Part shown: one piece after another, positions 55,202 to 64,000 of the stretch
Layout: every line of letters starts with the position of its first letter
Numbering within the stretch: position 1 is the first letter of the stretch
NCBI RefSeq assembly: GCF_000382165.1
Contig: NZ_KB907706.1
Location: forward strand, 62,001 to 126,000
Reading direction: 5' to 3'
Origin: Arsukibacterium perlucidum DSM 18276
GTDB lineage: Bacteria; Pseudomonadota; Gammaproteobacteria; Enterobacterales; Alteromonadaceae
Length of the DNA: 64,000 nt
Program-made: the position numbers and the translations under genes
The notes under the pieces: model-generated
The model's database searches: none
Seen by the model: only the letters and a program-made list of their open reading frames with translations
What the model was told of the DNA's origin: nothing

Positions 55202-56353
55202 ATGAGTTATTTGATCACTGATAACAGCAGCCTGGCGCAATATTGTCAGAATGCTGCTGGCCAGAGCGCTTTGGCCGTTGATTCTGAATTTATCCGCCAG
55301 AGTACCTTATACCCCAAGTTGGGGTTGATTCAGCTGTTTGACGGCAAGCAACTTGCTCTGATTGATCCTCTGACTATTACCAACTGGCAGCCTCTGGCGC
55401 AGCTGTTTGCAGATGAAACTATTGTTAAAACCCTGCATTCCTGTACTGAAGATCTGGAAGCGCTGGCTACTATTGGCATCCATCATATTCAGCCGTTATT
55501 TGATACGCAGCTGGCTGCAGAATTACTGGGGTGGGGCAGCAGTATCGGTTATGCCAAACTGGTCGAGCGGGCAACAGGTGAGGTATTAGATAAAAGTGAA
55601 TCGCGCACCGACTGGCTGGCCCGGCCTTTGGCTTTAAAGCAGTTAGAATATGCAGCCAATGACGTTACATTTTTACTGCCGTTGTATCAGCACTTAATGG
55701 CGCAGTTTACCAACCCGGCATTATTGCCATTGTTACTGGCCGAAGGGCAGCAATTGCAGCAGCGGCGGGCCAAGCCGTTACCACCTCGCCTGAAGTATCT
55801 GGAAGTTAAAAATGGTTCACTGCTGCGCAGTCGTGAGCTGGCGGTGTTACGTGAGCTGGTAGCCTGGCGACTGGAGTATGCAGCCAGTCGCGATTTAGCA
55901 CTGGGCCTGGTTATTAAAGACTTTCAGATGCTGGAGCTGGCTAAGCGTAAGCCGGGTTCGGTTGAGAGTTTGTTAAATATCCCCGGCATGACCGGGCGTG
56001 ATATGCGTCGTCACGCAAAAACCATAATAGAGTTAATTGAGCTGGCCAAGCAGTTGCCGCAGGAAGCCTGCCCGCAGCCCTTTTATCAACTTGAGCATTT
56101 TCCCGGTGAGAAAGTGGCACTGGCAGAGCTTAGTCAGGCTATTAAAGTAACTGCCGCTGAGACGGCTATACCAGCGGCTTTCTTGTCGGTCCGGCGTCAG
56201 TTGCATGAATATTTTAACTGGTGTTGGCGGGTAACTGAGCAGGAACGGAATTTACTACCGCTGCCGGAATATTTAACAGGTTGGCGTAAGCAACTGCTAT
56301 TACCCCATTTGCCTGTTCCGGCGCATGTCCAGAATTTAATCAAAAACCAATAA
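55202..56353 (+). CDS. rnd: Ribonuclease D
   Basis: This 383-residue 3-prime exonuclease for tRNA maturation has the DEDDy active site. The pair is in AVDSEFIRQSTLYPKLGLIQL, the third Asp is in LHSCTEDLEAL and the Tyr-Asp in EYAANDVTFLLPLYQHL (about residue 155). An HRDC domain follows near residues 210-285 and a second helical domain after it. Length is near E. coli RNase D. The fadD-rnd order is conserved. Confidence 0.95.
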   Translation: MSYLITDNSSLAQYCQNAAGQSALAVDSEFIRQSTLYPKLGLIQLFDGKQLALIDPLTITNWQPLAQLFADETIVKTLHSCTEDLEALATIGIHHIQPLFDTQLAAELLGWGSSIGYAKLVERATGEVLDKSESRTDWLARPLALKQLEYAANDVTFLLPLYQHLMAQFTNPALLPLLLAEGQQLQQRRAKPLPPRLKYLEVKNGSLLRSRELAVLRELVAWRLEYAASRDLALGLVIKDFQMLELAKRKPGSVESLLNIPGMTGRDMRRHAKTIIELIELAKQLPQEACPQPFYQLEHFPGEKVALAELSQAIKVTAAETAIPAAFLSVRRQLHEYFNWCWRVTEQERNLLPLPEYLTGWRKQLLLPHLPVPAHVQNLIKNQ

Positions 56354-56490
56354 TTAACGTTGTTATTGATAAATAAGATCAATAGAAAATTTTGGTTAAT
56401 TCAGGCAAAAATCTGCAATTAAAAAATCTGATCTTTTTCAGTAAATGGAGGCGTAAACCTAACGCAACTAATAACTGAAAGGTAATAACC

Positions 56491-57888
56491 ATGAAAGGAA
56501 TACTAAAATTTGCCGTTCCGGCGGTTTTAACTTTGTCACTTGCAGGTTGTTTTGACAGTGATTCAGATTTACCAACACCGACTCCTCCACCGCCACCACC
56601 GCCGCCACCGGTAGTTGTTGATGCAACTTTGCGGGTAGTGCACGCTTCTTTTGACGCTCCGGCTGTTAATGTCAGCGTAAATGGTGACGTCGTAATTGAA
56701 AATCTGGCTTATGGCAGCAGTTCCGAGAATTTTAGCTTACCACCAGCCGACTACGCGGTAGCGGTTGATGCAATTTTGCCGGGTGAGGGCAACACCGCTA
56801 CCGTAATCGATGTTCCGGTGCTGGCACTTGCCGAAGCCACCAACTACAAAGTGTTTGCTGTAGGCTTAGTTGCCGATGAAACACTGGCGCCTTTAGTTGT
56901 TACCTCTGATGTGGCTGAGTTAGCCACAGGCAACGTCAGATTACAGGTGGTCCATGCCGCCTCTGCAGCACCAGCCGTCGATATTCATGTCACCGCACCG
57001 GAAGCTGAGCTAGGCGCGCCGCTAACTACTCTGGCGTTTACTGAATTTACCGACGCCCTTGATGTGCCTGCCGGTGATTACCGGGTGCGTATTACCTTAC
57101 CGGGTACTGACACTGTAGTGTTTGACAGCAATACCCTGGAGCTGGCTGGTGGTATGGATTTAGTTGTTGCCGCCATTAACAGCGAGTATTCAGGTGCGTC
57201 ACCGGTATCGCTTATTGCCGTGACCCCGGAAGGCGATGTATTACCTATTTTGGATGACGGTACCACCTCCTCGCTGCGGGTTGTTCACAACGTATCAGAT
57301 GCGCCGGCAGTTGATGTCGTAGTAAATGATAACTTCGCCGAGCCACTGGTATCAGACTTAGCGTTTCCGGATTTCACTGGTTATGTCGCACCAGCGCCGG
57401 GTGATTATAATGTTAAGGTTGCAGTGGCTAATACTGAGACTGCAGTAATTGACGCAGATGTGACCCTGGAAGATGGTGTGTTTTATACTGTGCTGGCAGT
57501 GGGTTCATTAAGCGATGCCGATGATTTTGCCATCGAGCCATTAATTCTGGTGGACAACACCCGTACCGTAGCAACTGAAGCCCGTGTTCGCATCGTGCAT
57601 GGTTCTACCCTGGCGGGTAATGTTGATATCTATGTTACTGCCGATGGTAATATTGCCGATGTAATGCCAGCATTCAGCGACGTGCCGTTTAAAGCAGAAA
57701 CCGGCTATGTGCCACTGGCCGCTGGTGAGTATTTTGTCACAGTAACCCCAACCGGCACCAAAACCGCTGCTATTGAAACCGGCGCCCTGATGCTGGAAGC
57801 CAATAAAATTTACACCGCCATTGCCCGCGACGGCGTTGGCTTAATGGGGGTAGGTTTAACAGTAATGGATGGTTTTGTAGCTGAGTAA
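56491..57888 (+). CDS. DUF4397 repeat lipoprotein with polyproline tether
   Basis: This 465-residue lipoprotein has a lipobox SLAGC at residue 20, then FDSDSD and a run of nine prolines. Four tandem DUF4397-like beta domains of about 105 residues follow. Each starts with a similar strand (RVVHASFDAPAVNVSVNG, QVVHAASAAPAVDIHV, RVVHNVSDAPAVDVVV, RIVHGSTLAGNVDIYV near residues 48, 152, 263 and 368). The family is extracellular and its function unknown; surface attachment or adhesion is plausible. AAAGG lies before the ATG and a strong terminator follows. Confidence 0.88.
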   Translation: MKGILKFAVPAVLTLSLAGCFDSDSDLPTPTPPPPPPPPPVVVDATLRVVHASFDAPAVNVSVNGDVVIENLAYGSSSENFSLPPADYAVAVDAILPGEGNTATVIDVPVLALAEATNYKVFAVGLVADETLAPLVVTSDVAELATGNVRLQVVHAASAAPAVDIHVTAPEAELGAPLTTLAFTEFTDALDVPAGDYRVRITLPGTDTVVFDSNTLELAGGMDLVVAAINSEYSGASPVSLIAVTPEGDVLPILDDGTTSSLRVVHNVSDAPAVDVVVNDNFAEPLVSDLAFPDFTGYVAPAPGDYNVKVAVANTETAVIDADVTLEDGVFYTVLAVGSLSDADDFAIEPLILVDNTRTVATEARVRIVHGSTLAGNVDIYVTADGNIADVMPAFSDVPFKAETGYVPLAAGEYFVTVTPTGTKTAAIETGALMLEANKIYTAIARDGVGLMGVGLTVMDGFVAE

Positions 57889-57937
57889 TCTGTAAACAAT
57901 GACGCCACTTTAACGGTTCTGTATAAGTAGCTGAAAC

Positions 57938-57964
57938 AAACGCCCGCAATTGCGGGCGTTTTTA
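57938..57964. terminator. Terminator after the DUF4397 gene
   Basis: AAACGCCCGCAATTGCGGGCGTTT is a perfect palindrome followed by TTTTA on the plus strand. Confidence 0.92.
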
Positions 57965-58066
57965 TATTGGGTATTTCTCATTATCAGCAATGAAATATTT
58001 TGCCAGGTCGCAGCTAATTTGCTACTTTGCTGCAGCAAAAAAATAACGAAAACAGGAACGTTGGCG

Positions 58067-60010
58067 ATGAAGGTTGGATTAAGCTTTACCCTGATGTGTG
58101 TTGCACTAACCTGCTGGTCGGCGTTAGCGAAGGAGTTGCCGGTAGAGGCTTTTGCCAGTGCGCCCGCCATAGATAAACTTAAACTGTCGCCAGATGGTAC
58201 TAAATTGTCGATGATCCAAACTATTGATACCGACAAAGAGCAATTAGTGTTGGTGAAACTGTTTGATCTGACAACGGGAGAGCAGCGCTTTCTGGTAAAG
58301 GCCGATAGCCGGGATTTAACAATTTTCTCAGTGATCTGGGCCAACAATAAACAATTATTGATGCGTGCGGCTTACGCCACTCATCGTTATGGTACACCAG
58401 TTTCGGAAACCCGGCTGATGGTTATCGACGTAGAAACCGGCAAGAATAAAAGTATTGTTAGCGGTCAGCTGCAGCGCAGGCTGGTTCGGATCCCACAGTT
58501 TCAATCTAATATTGTCGCCTTAATGCCAGAAGATGAGCATAATTTTTTGCTGGCGTTAGACGGCTTTAGTCATGAGTCAGGTACCAGTGTGGTAAAGGTT
58601 AATTTAAATGGCGAGCGCTACAGTATTGTTGCCCATGGCCGCAAGGGGATATTTGACTGGGTTGCTGATCGCCAGCACCGGCCGCGCATTGCCTTGTTCA
58701 GAGATGACACCCGGTATGAGATCAAAGAAAAGCTGGCCGACAGCACTGAATTTCGCACCTTATGGCAGTTTGAACGGTTTTCTGAGCAGGAGGTATGGCC
58801 AATAGGCTTTGACTCTGACCCGAATGTGCTATTCGTATCGACATATCACGAAGGTCGGCTGGCGATTTTCAGTGCTGATTTAAGCAAAGAGACACCCGTA
58901 CTTACCCTGGTAAAAGCAGATCCGGATTACGATGTACCGGCGAATATTCATTACTCATGGCAACAGAACAAGATTGTTGCTTTTGGTGGTGACTATGTTG
59001 ATAACGCCTACCAACTATTTCAAAAATCTCTGGATGCAGCAATTCCGGACGCCGACAATCATATTGTCAGCACCAGCCACGATCAAAACCGCTACATTGT
59101 TAAATCAAGCAGTGCTACCCGGGCAGGAAGTTATTTGCTGGGCGATCGCAAAGAAAAGTCGATGACGTTCCTGGTCGATAAATTTAGCCAGCTTGCTCCT
59201 GAATTAATGGTCGCGAAGCAGAAAATCAGCTATCAGGCCCGGGACGATTTAAATATTGAAGGCTTTCTGACCACGCCGCTTGGTTATCAGCAGGGCTCTT
59301 CAGCTACTTTGCCAACTATTATTTTCCCACATGGCGGGCCTATCTCGTTTGACGACGACGGCTTTGATTACTGGACCCAGTTTTTTGCCAATCGTGGTTT
59401 TGCAGTGTTGCAAATGAATTTTCGAGGCTCTCACGGCTATGGCTTCGACTTTATGCAAATGGGCCTGCAAGGCTGGGGTTTGCAAATGCAGGACGATGTG
59501 GAAGATGGCACCCGCTGGCTGATACAGCAGGGCGTTGCCGATCCCAAGCGGATTTGTATCGTCGGTGCCAGTTATGGTGGCTATGCGGCGCTGATGGGGG
59601 CGGTTAAAACCCCTGAACTTTACCAATGTGTCGTCAGCTTTGCCGGCGTTACCGATTTAGAAGATCTGGTTAAATCATACCGTAGATTCACCAATTACGA
59701 AGTGGTTAAAAAGCAACTGGGTGATGATTTTGATTTACTCGAGCAGCGTTCGCCACTAACCCATGCTGAAAAAATTCAGGTGCCGGTATTACTGCTACAT
59801 GGTACTAAAGATCGCAGTGTACCGTTTAAGCAAAGCACTGCCATGTATCGGGCGCTACGCAGCCATGATAAAGACGTGCAGTATATTGAGCTGGAAGACG
59901 GTGATCATTACCTCAGCACCAACAGCCACCGGCTGGAAACGTTTAGAGCAATGGATAGTTTTTTAAAAAAGCACTTATTGGCACCAGTGCAACAAGCCAC
60001 TGCAAATTAA
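58067..60010 (+). CDS. S9 family peptidase (prolyl oligopeptidase type), exported
   Basis: About 647 residues from the ATG at 58067; the frame 39 codons longer runs through the preceding terminator and is rejected. A signal peptide (VGLSFTLMCVALTCWSALA) precedes a beta-propeller-like N-part (about residues 30-390) and a C-terminal alpha/beta hydrolase. The catalytic Ser is in VGASYGGYAALMG, the Asp in LLLHGTKDRSVPF and the His in EDGDHYLSTNSH. Such enzymes cut oligopeptides in the periplasm. The gene is flanked by terminators on both sides, so it is its own unit. Confidence 0.93.
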   Translation: MKVGLSFTLMCVALTCWSALAKELPVEAFASAPAIDKLKLSPDGTKLSMIQTIDTDKEQLVLVKLFDLTTGEQRFLVKADSRDLTIFSVIWANNKQLLMRAAYATHRYGTPVSETRLMVIDVETGKNKSIVSGQLQRRLVRIPQFQSNIVALMPEDEHNFLLALDGFSHESGTSVVKVNLNGERYSIVAHGRKGIFDWVADRQHRPRIALFRDDTRYEIKEKLADSTEFRTLWQFERFSEQEVWPIGFDSDPNVLFVSTYHEGRLAIFSADLSKETPVLTLVKADPDYDVPANIHYSWQQNKIVAFGGDYVDNAYQLFQKSLDAAIPDADNHIVSTSHDQNRYIVKSSSATRAGSYLLGDRKEKSMTFLVDKFSQLAPELMVAKQKISYQARDDLNIEGFLTTPLGYQQGSSATLPTIIFPHGGPISFDDDGFDYWTQFFANRGFAVLQMNFRGSHGYGFDFMQMGLQGWGLQMQDDVEDGTRWLIQQGVADPKRICIVGASYGGYAALMGAVKTPELYQCVVSFAGVTDLEDLVKSYRRFTNYEVVKKQLGDDFDLLEQRSPLTHAEKIQVPVLLLHGTKDRSVPFKQSTAMYRALRSHDKDVQYIELEDGDHYLSTNSHRLETFRAMDSFLKKHLLAPVQQATAN

Positions 60011-60030
60011 AAGGTTTTAACTATAAAACA

Positions 60031-60053
60031 AAGGCCCGCAATATGCGGGCCTT
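60031..60053. terminator. Terminator between the S9 peptidase and minE
   Basis: AAGGCCCGC and GCGGGCCTT pair around a five-base loop, between convergent genes. Confidence 0.82.
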
Positions 60054-60074
60054 ATGATATCGGGCAGTGAAAGC

Positions 60075-60335
60075 TTAGCGCTTATCATCCGGAAAAGTAA
60101 CGTTAAGTTCCAGTACCGAGATCTGGTCGCCGCGTTGCTCCAGCGATACGGCAATTTGATCAGCCGGGATATCAACATACTTGCGGATAACTTCCAGAAT
60201 ATCGCGTTCTAATTGCGGCAGATAATCCGGGCCGTTACGACGCTTGCGCTCGTGCGCGACAATAATCTGCAGCCGCTCTTTGGCAGTGCTGGCAGTGTTT
60301 TTCTTGGTTGAGCGAAAATAATCCAGTAATGACAT
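60075..60335 (-). CDS. minE: Cell division topological specificity factor MinE
   Basis: This 86-residue protein displaces MinC and stimulates MinD ATPase. It has the membrane and MinD-binding N-part [20 protein letters not shown] and the conserved [19 protein letters not shown], then the dimer domain with [10 protein letters not shown]. It lies three bases after minD and is the last gene of minCDE. Confidence 0.97.
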   Translation of the reverse strand: MSLLDYFRSTKKNTASTAKERLQIIVAHERKRRNGPDYLPQLERDILEVIRKYVDIPADQIAVSLEQRGDQISVLELNVTFPDDKR

Positions 60336-60338
60336 CAG

Positions 60339-61148
60339 TTATCCTCCAAAAATCCTTTTAATAAAGCCCTTTTTCTCCACGTTTAGAAAACGGAACGGCA
60401 CTTGCTCGCCTAATAAGCGCTTTATCGTATCCAGATAGGCCTGGCCGGCGTCGCTGTCTTTATCCAGAATTACCGGCTGGCCGGAGTTAGAGGCATTTAA
60501 CACCGCCTGGGATTCCGGAATAACACCTATTAATTCAATTGCCAGAATTTCTTTGACATCTTCGACGCTGAGCATTTCGCCTTTTTCTACCCGCTCCGGG
60601 TTATAGCGGGTTAACAGCAAATGCTCTTTAATGCCTTCCAGGCCTTGTTCAGCCCGGCGCGACTTGCTGGATAGCATGCCGAGGATCCGGTCTGAATCCC
60701 GTACTGATGACACTTCAGGGTTAGTTACCACTACTGCTTCGTCGGCAAAATACAGCGCCATCATGGCACCAGATTCAATACCGGCTGGTGAGTCACAAAT
60801 AATAAAGTCGAACTCTTTGGCCAGCTCGTTTAATACATTTTCTACGCCATCGCGGGTCAGCGCGTCTTTATCGCGGGTTTGCGATGCCGGTAATATAAAC
60901 AGATTATCGGTGCGCTTATCTTTGATCAGGGTTTGCTTTAAATTGGCTTCGCCATTGATCACATTGACAAAGTCGTACACTACCCGGCGCTCACAACCCA
61001 TGATTAAATCGAGGTTACGCAGGCCGATATCAAAATCGACAATAACAGTTTTATGGCCGGCCAATGCCAGGCCGGTGCCAATAGCGGCACTGGATGTGGT
61101 TTTGCCGACACCGCCTTTACCCGATGTAACCACAATAATTTTTGCCAT
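60339..61148 (-). CDS. minD: Septum site-determining ATPase MinD
   Basis: This 269-residue ParA-family ATPase carries MinC to the membrane. It has the deviant Walker A motif VTSGKGGVGKTTSSAA, VDFDIGLRNLDLIMG, and FIICDSPAGIESGA. The C-terminal amphipathic membrane helix is KKGFIKRIFGG, very close to E. coli. It is 11 bases after minC and 3 before minE. Normal length. Confidence 0.98.
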   Translation of the reverse strand: MAKIIVVTSGKGGVGKTTSSAAIGTGLALAGHKTVIVDFDIGLRNLDLIMGCERRVVYDFVNVINGEANLKQTLIKDKRTDNLFILPASQTRDKDALTRDGVENVLNELAKEFDFIICDSPAGIESGAMMALYFADEAVVVTNPEVSSVRDSDRILGMLSSKSRRAEQGLEGIKEHLLLTRYNPERVEKGEMLSVEDVKEILAIELIGVIPESQAVLNASNSGQPVILDKDSDAGQAYLDTIKRLLGEQVPFRFLNVEKKGFIKRIFGG

Positions 61149-61159
61149 AGTGAGGATCC

Positions 61160-61912
61160 TTACACTAATTCAGAGATGACTAAGCTATCGTCCTGCATCT
61201 TAATGCAAGCTGATTTGCCCCAAAATTTGCCCTGCAAACTGTCACTAAGCCAGTAATTGCCGGCGATAGACACCAGTTCTGCCTGCAGGTTATAACAATA
61301 AATTCGCTTGCTGGTATCGCCACTGGCACCGGCGATAGCCTTACCCCTGAGCGACCCGTAAATATGAATATTGCCATCGGCAATCACTTCGGCGCCGGCG
61401 CCTACTGCGCCTTTAACGATTAAATCGGTGCCTTTGGCATAAATTTGCTGGCCAGAGCGTACGGTTTGCTCAATTACTTTGCTGTCCATTGTCGCTGCAA
61501 CTGCGGCAAGCGCAGCACTGTTTATCGCAGCTGTTGCATCAGCAACTTCTGTCGCCGGGCTTTTAGCTGGCTGCTGTGCGGCGGCCGGCGCTTTCGTATT
61601 TACGTTGGCTTTGCCCGCTTGTAAAACCGCCAGGCCTGCGGCATGCGCCGCCGCTTTTTGCTCAGCATTAGCCGCTGTTACGCCAACCAGTACCAGCTTC
61701 AGCTCAGTAAACAGGCTTTTTAAAGCGCTAAAGTCGGGGGTTTGGCTGACATCGCTGAGGTTAAGCACGATAGGGGCCTGCAGAAAAAATGCAGGTGCTT
61801 GCGCCAGTTTGGCGCTTAATAACGTTTGCAGGGTTGCCACGCTTAAATCAGCGCAGTGCAACACTGACATAGGGAATAAACTCCCTTTCAGTTCTAACGA
61901 ATTATCAGACAT
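61160..61912 (-). CDS. minC: Septum site-determining protein MinC
   Basis: This 250-residue FtsZ inhibitor has an N-terminal domain (about residues 1-105), an Ala/Pro/Lys-rich linker (about 106-140, with APAAAQQPAKSPA) and the C-terminal beta-helix MinD-binding domain: RSGQQIYAKGTDLIVKGAVGAG, GNIHIYGSLRGKA and SIAGNYW. The linker is long and low-complexity. First gene of minCDE, divergent from ycgL. Confidence 0.95.
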   Translation of the reverse strand: MSDNSLELKGSLFPMSVLHCADLSVATLQTLLSAKLAQAPAFFLQAPIVLNLSDVSQTPDFSALKSLFTELKLVLVGVTAANAEQKAAAHAAGLAVLQAGKANVNTKAPAAAQQPAKSPATEVADATAAINSAALAAVAATMDSKVIEQTVRSGQQIYAKGTDLIVKGAVGAGAEVIADGNIHIYGSLRGKAIAGASGDTSKRIYCYNLQAELVSIAGNYWLSDSLQGKFWGKSACIKMQDDSLVISELV

Positions 61913-62056
61913 AAAACTATCGGCGCACGCGTTATTTTTATCACTGCGATAAGCAGTATTATTTATGCACCTGACGTGTCGGGTCAGTGCGCATTACCTG
62001 TGCTTCATGTTATAGTTTCGCCCTCTGTTAGGCAAGGTAGCGAAGACGTTTTATTG

Positions 62057-62338
62057 ATGTTATGTGTTGTTTATAAAAGCCCGCGCAAAGAGGGCACTTA
62101 TCTGTATGTTGAACGCCGCGACGATTTCAGCCCGGTGCCTGCTGCTTTAATGACCACTTTTGGCAAACCGCAGCTGGTTACCGTACTTAATTTGGCAAAG
62201 CGGGAACATTTAGCCCAGGTTGATATTCATAAGTTACGTTCTGCTCTCAGTTCACAGGGGTTTTATCTGCAGTTGCCACCCCCACCCGAAAACCTGCTGG
62301 CTCAGCACAAAGCCAGTATCCAGACAGAAAAAGGTTAG
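62057..62338 (+). CDS. ycgL: YcgL domain protein
   Basis: About 93 residues from the ATG at 62057, chosen because it aligns with E. coli YcgL at CVVYKSPRKEGTYLYVERRDDFSPVP. LSSQGFYLQLPPPPENLL matches the C-terminal part. The longer frame upstream has no family similarity. The function is unknown; it neighbours minC in many gammaproteobacteria. It ends one base before the transglycosylase start. Confidence 0.9.
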   Translation: MLCVVYKSPRKEGTYLYVERRDDFSPVPAALMTTFGKPQLVTVLNLAKREHLAQVDIHKLRSALSSQGFYLQLPPPPENLLAQHKASIQTEKG

Positions 62339-62339
62339 T

Positions 62340-63422
62340 ATGAAATTAAAATTAGCGCTAAAAAACCTTGGCTTGCCAGCATTATTGGCAACCAGTTTCA
62401 TCCTTCCAGCTGGCAGTATTGCTGCCACCAGCCAAACCAGCAACCAGCCTGAAGCTGCAGCTGCGGAGCAGCCTGCTAAACCCAGCTTTGAACAATACAC
62501 TGCTGCGTTGCGGCTGGAAGCCGATCAAAAAGGCTACGATAAAGCCCTGCTAGACGAAGTGTTTAGTTCGTTAACCTTTCACGAACGGGTCGTTAAAGCG
62601 GATCAGAGCCAGCCTGAATTTGTTGAAACACTCAGTACTTACCTGCCAAAACGGGTAAGTAAAATCCGGATCACCATGGCCCGGGGTTTCTACAAGCAAT
62701 ACCTGCCAGAACTGGAAAAAATTGGTGAAAAATATGGCGTGCAACCACGGTTTATTGTTGCTCTGTGGGGGCTGGAGAGCAGCTTCGGCCGTTTTATGGG
62801 CAATTATTCCATTCCATCCGCGTTAGCCACTCTGGCATATGACGGCCGGCGTGAAACCTTTTTCCGCCAGGAGTTTTTTCATGCGCTGGATATTCTGGCT
62901 GAGGGCCATATCAGCTTTGCCGATATGAAAGGTTCCTGGGCCGGAGCGATGGGGCAAAGCCAGTTTATGCCGAGCTCATTTCTGGCATATGCCCAGGATG
63001 GTGATGGCGATGGTAAAAAAGATATCTGGACGAATCAGCTGGATGTGTTTGCCTCGATCGCCAATTATTTAAAGCAACAGAATTGGGATAACAGTATCAC
63101 CTGGGGCCGGGAAGTGGTATTGCCGGAAGGGTTTGATGCCGGTTTAGCCATTCAGCGTGGTAGCCTGGCACGCACGGCATGGTTAGAGCGCTGGCACGAT
63201 TCTGCCCGCAGCCTGGCAAAATGGAACGATTTAGGTGTGCGCCGGCTCAATGGCGCCGATTTACCTGGCCGTGACTTACAAGCGGCCTTAATTCTGCCTG
63301 ATGGTGAGGGTGGCCGGGCTTTTTTAGGTTACGACAACTATAAAAGCCTGATGCACTGGAACCGTTCTTATTACTTTGTTACCAGTGTCGGCTATCTGGC
63401 TGACCTGATTATTGCCGAGTAA
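62340..63422 (+). CDS. Membrane-bound lytic transglycosylase, MltB-like
   Basis: About 360 residues from the ATG at 62340, one base after the ycgL stop. The signal peptide ends near AGSIAAT. It has the catalytic Glu in LWGLESSFGRFMG (about residue 155), then YDGRRETFFRQEF, KGSWAGAMGQSQFMPSSFL and the calcium-like QDGDGDGKKDIW. It cleaves peptidoglycan glycan strands. There is no lipobox, so the protein is soluble in the periplasm (closer to Slt35/MltB-like soluble forms). It is inserted between ycgL and the FAH-family gene. Confidence 0.93.
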   Translation: MKLKLALKNLGLPALLATSFILPAGSIAATSQTSNQPEAAAAEQPAKPSFEQYTAALRLEADQKGYDKALLDEVFSSLTFHERVVKADQSQPEFVETLSTYLPKRVSKIRITMARGFYKQYLPELEKIGEKYGVQPRFIVALWGLESSFGRFMGNYSIPSALATLAYDGRRETFFRQEFFHALDILAEGHISFADMKGSWAGAMGQSQFMPSSFLAYAQDGDGDGKKDIWTNQLDVFASIANYLKQQNWDNSITWGREVVLPEGFDAGLAIQRGSLARTAWLERWHDSARSLAKWNDLGVRRLNGADLPGRDLQAALILPDGEGGRAFLGYDNYKSLMHWNRSYYFVTSVGYLADLIIAE

Positions 63423-63425
63423 GCA

Positions 63426-64000
63426 ATGACTTATTTTCATCAGCAAGTTGATGGCAGGCCGATAGCGCTGCCGGTGGGTAAAGTGGTGTGTATTGGTCAG
63501 AACTACCAGGATCACATTGCTGAGATGCAAAGCAAAACAGCCGCAGAAGCGTTGTTTTTTATTAAACCCAGTACTGCTCTGTGCTCACTGGCACCGGCTT
63601 TTGTCATTCCGGCTGGCCGTGGTGCGGTACACAACGAGCTGGAAATCGCAGTACTGCTCAGCCAGCCGCTAACCGCTGCTTCGGCTGAACAGGTTGCAGC
63701 GGCTATCTGGGGCTACAGCCTGGCGCTGGATTTAACCCTGCGTGAAGTACAGGCTAACCTGAAACAGCTGGGCCGGCCGTGGGAAGTTGCCAAAGGTTTT
63801 GATGGCGCCTGTCCGGTTGCAGGTTTTGTACCGGCAGCCGATATTGCCCACCCCCAGCAGCTCGACTTCAGCCTTAGCGTTAACGGCGTCCAGCGTCAGC
63901 ACGGCAATAGCGCCAATATGATCCGCGGTATCAGTCAGCTGATCAGTGAAATGTCACAGCACTTTACCCTGCTACCCGGCGATATGGTGCTTACCGGCAC
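63426..64000 (+). CDS. ycgM: Fumarylacetoacetate hydrolase family protein (YcgM-like), cut by the window edge
   Basis: The reading frame opens at the ATG at 63426, three bases after the transglycosylase stop, and stays open to the end of the window (about 191 codons), so it is not in short-ORF lists. It shows GKVVCIGQNYQDHIAEM, the metal-binding HNELEIAVLL, then WGYSLALDLTLREVQ and a run toward LPGDMVLTGT, all marks of the FAH family. In E. coli ycgL and ycgM are also neighbours. The enzyme likely hydrolyses or decarboxylates a beta-dicarbonyl acid. The C-terminus lies beyond 64000. Confidence 0.9.
   Translation, partial: MTYFHQQVDGRPIALPVGKVVCIGQNYQDHIAEMQSKTAAEALFFIKPSTALCSLAPAFVIPAGRGAVHNELEIAVLLSQPLTAASAEQVAAAIWGYSLALDLTLREVQANLKQLGRPWEVAKGFDGACPVAGFVPAADIAHPQQLDFSLSVNGVQRQHGNSANMIRGISQLISEMSQHFTLLPGDMVLTG

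Noticed and set aside
57950-58066. Longer N-terminus for the S9 peptidase
   Set aside because: The extra 39 residues are encoded across the preceding terminator and come before a perfect signal peptide.
61479-61952. 157-residue Ala-rich plus-strand ORF antisense to minC
   Set aside because: It mirrors the Ala-rich minC linker and has no supporting signal.
1-64000. tRNA or rRNA genes, prophage, toxin-antitoxin or defence systems
   Set aside because: No cloverleaf, rRNA stretch, phage structural gene, integrase, Cas, restriction or toxin gene was recognised by reading both strands.

Overview
The window looks like chromosomal backbone of a gammaproteobacterium of the Alteromonadales, most like the Rheinheimera / Arsukibacterium / Alishewanella group. 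This is inference from the protein families (DUF2982, DUF2884, DUF4426, DUF3422, S46 and S9 peptidases, type IV pilus ATPases beside the yggS-proC-yggT-rdgB-hemW block) and from gene order, not from a database search. No rRNA, tRNA, CRISPR array, prophage or complete insertion sequence was seen. The coding density is high and most genes are recognisable housekeeping families.

Layout. 1-1108: end of an RND efflux operon (adaptor plus the first codons of the permease). 1306-4992: DUF2982 protein, an orphan, a FapA-like DUF342 protein and a YggN-like DUF2884 protein. 5018-9373 (minus): CorA and MgtE magnesium transporters, RimK ribosomal protein S6 modification enzyme and an AstE/aspartoacylase-type hydrolase. 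9591-11451: the only disordered stretch, with an N-terminally incomplete metalloprotease, a small secreted peptide, a 12-bp inverted repeat between them and a 138-bp element with terminal inverted repeats. 11452-16756: AbgT-family transporter, DUF885 lipoprotein, hemW, rdgB. 16788-21597: DUF4426, yggT, proC, yggS facing pilT-pilU. 21628-29762: lytic transglycosylase, DUF3422, rhtA-like exporter, fasciclin protein and a second RND operon. 30047-34462: CBS protein, PocR-GAF-GGDEF diguanylate cyclase, S46 peptidase. 34838-38007: a decayed porin/phosphate-binding pair, a methyl-accepting chemotaxis protein and CheV. 38058-45423 (minus): a complete histidine operon hisG-D-C-B-H-A-F-IE with a leader peptide, attenuator and promoter. 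45676-64000: the conserved backbone yoaA-tsaB-fadD-rnd-minEDC-ycgL-ycgM, interrupted by accessory genes (SDR/DUF2878/chalcone-isomerase-like trio, alkaline phosphatase, exported methyltransferase-like protein, DUF4397 lipoprotein, S9 peptidase, MltB-like transglycosylase).

How the genes work together. The his operon makes histidine from PRPP and ATP and is controlled by a histidine-poor leader (three His codons in HHRH). pilT and pilU supply twitching retraction power. minC, minD and minE place the division septum. The many exported peptidases (S46, S9, DUF885, the metalloprotease), with an alkaline phosphatase and an AbgT transporter, suit a heterotroph living on peptides and organic phosphate.

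No large undescribed system is evident. The best leads are small: a possible 40-bp invertible start-codon switch at 10872-10935, a one-base frameshift in a periplasmic phosphate-binding-like gene at about 35314, a 43-codon remnant that appears to fuse a signal peptide to the last strand of a porin, and the compact his attenuator.
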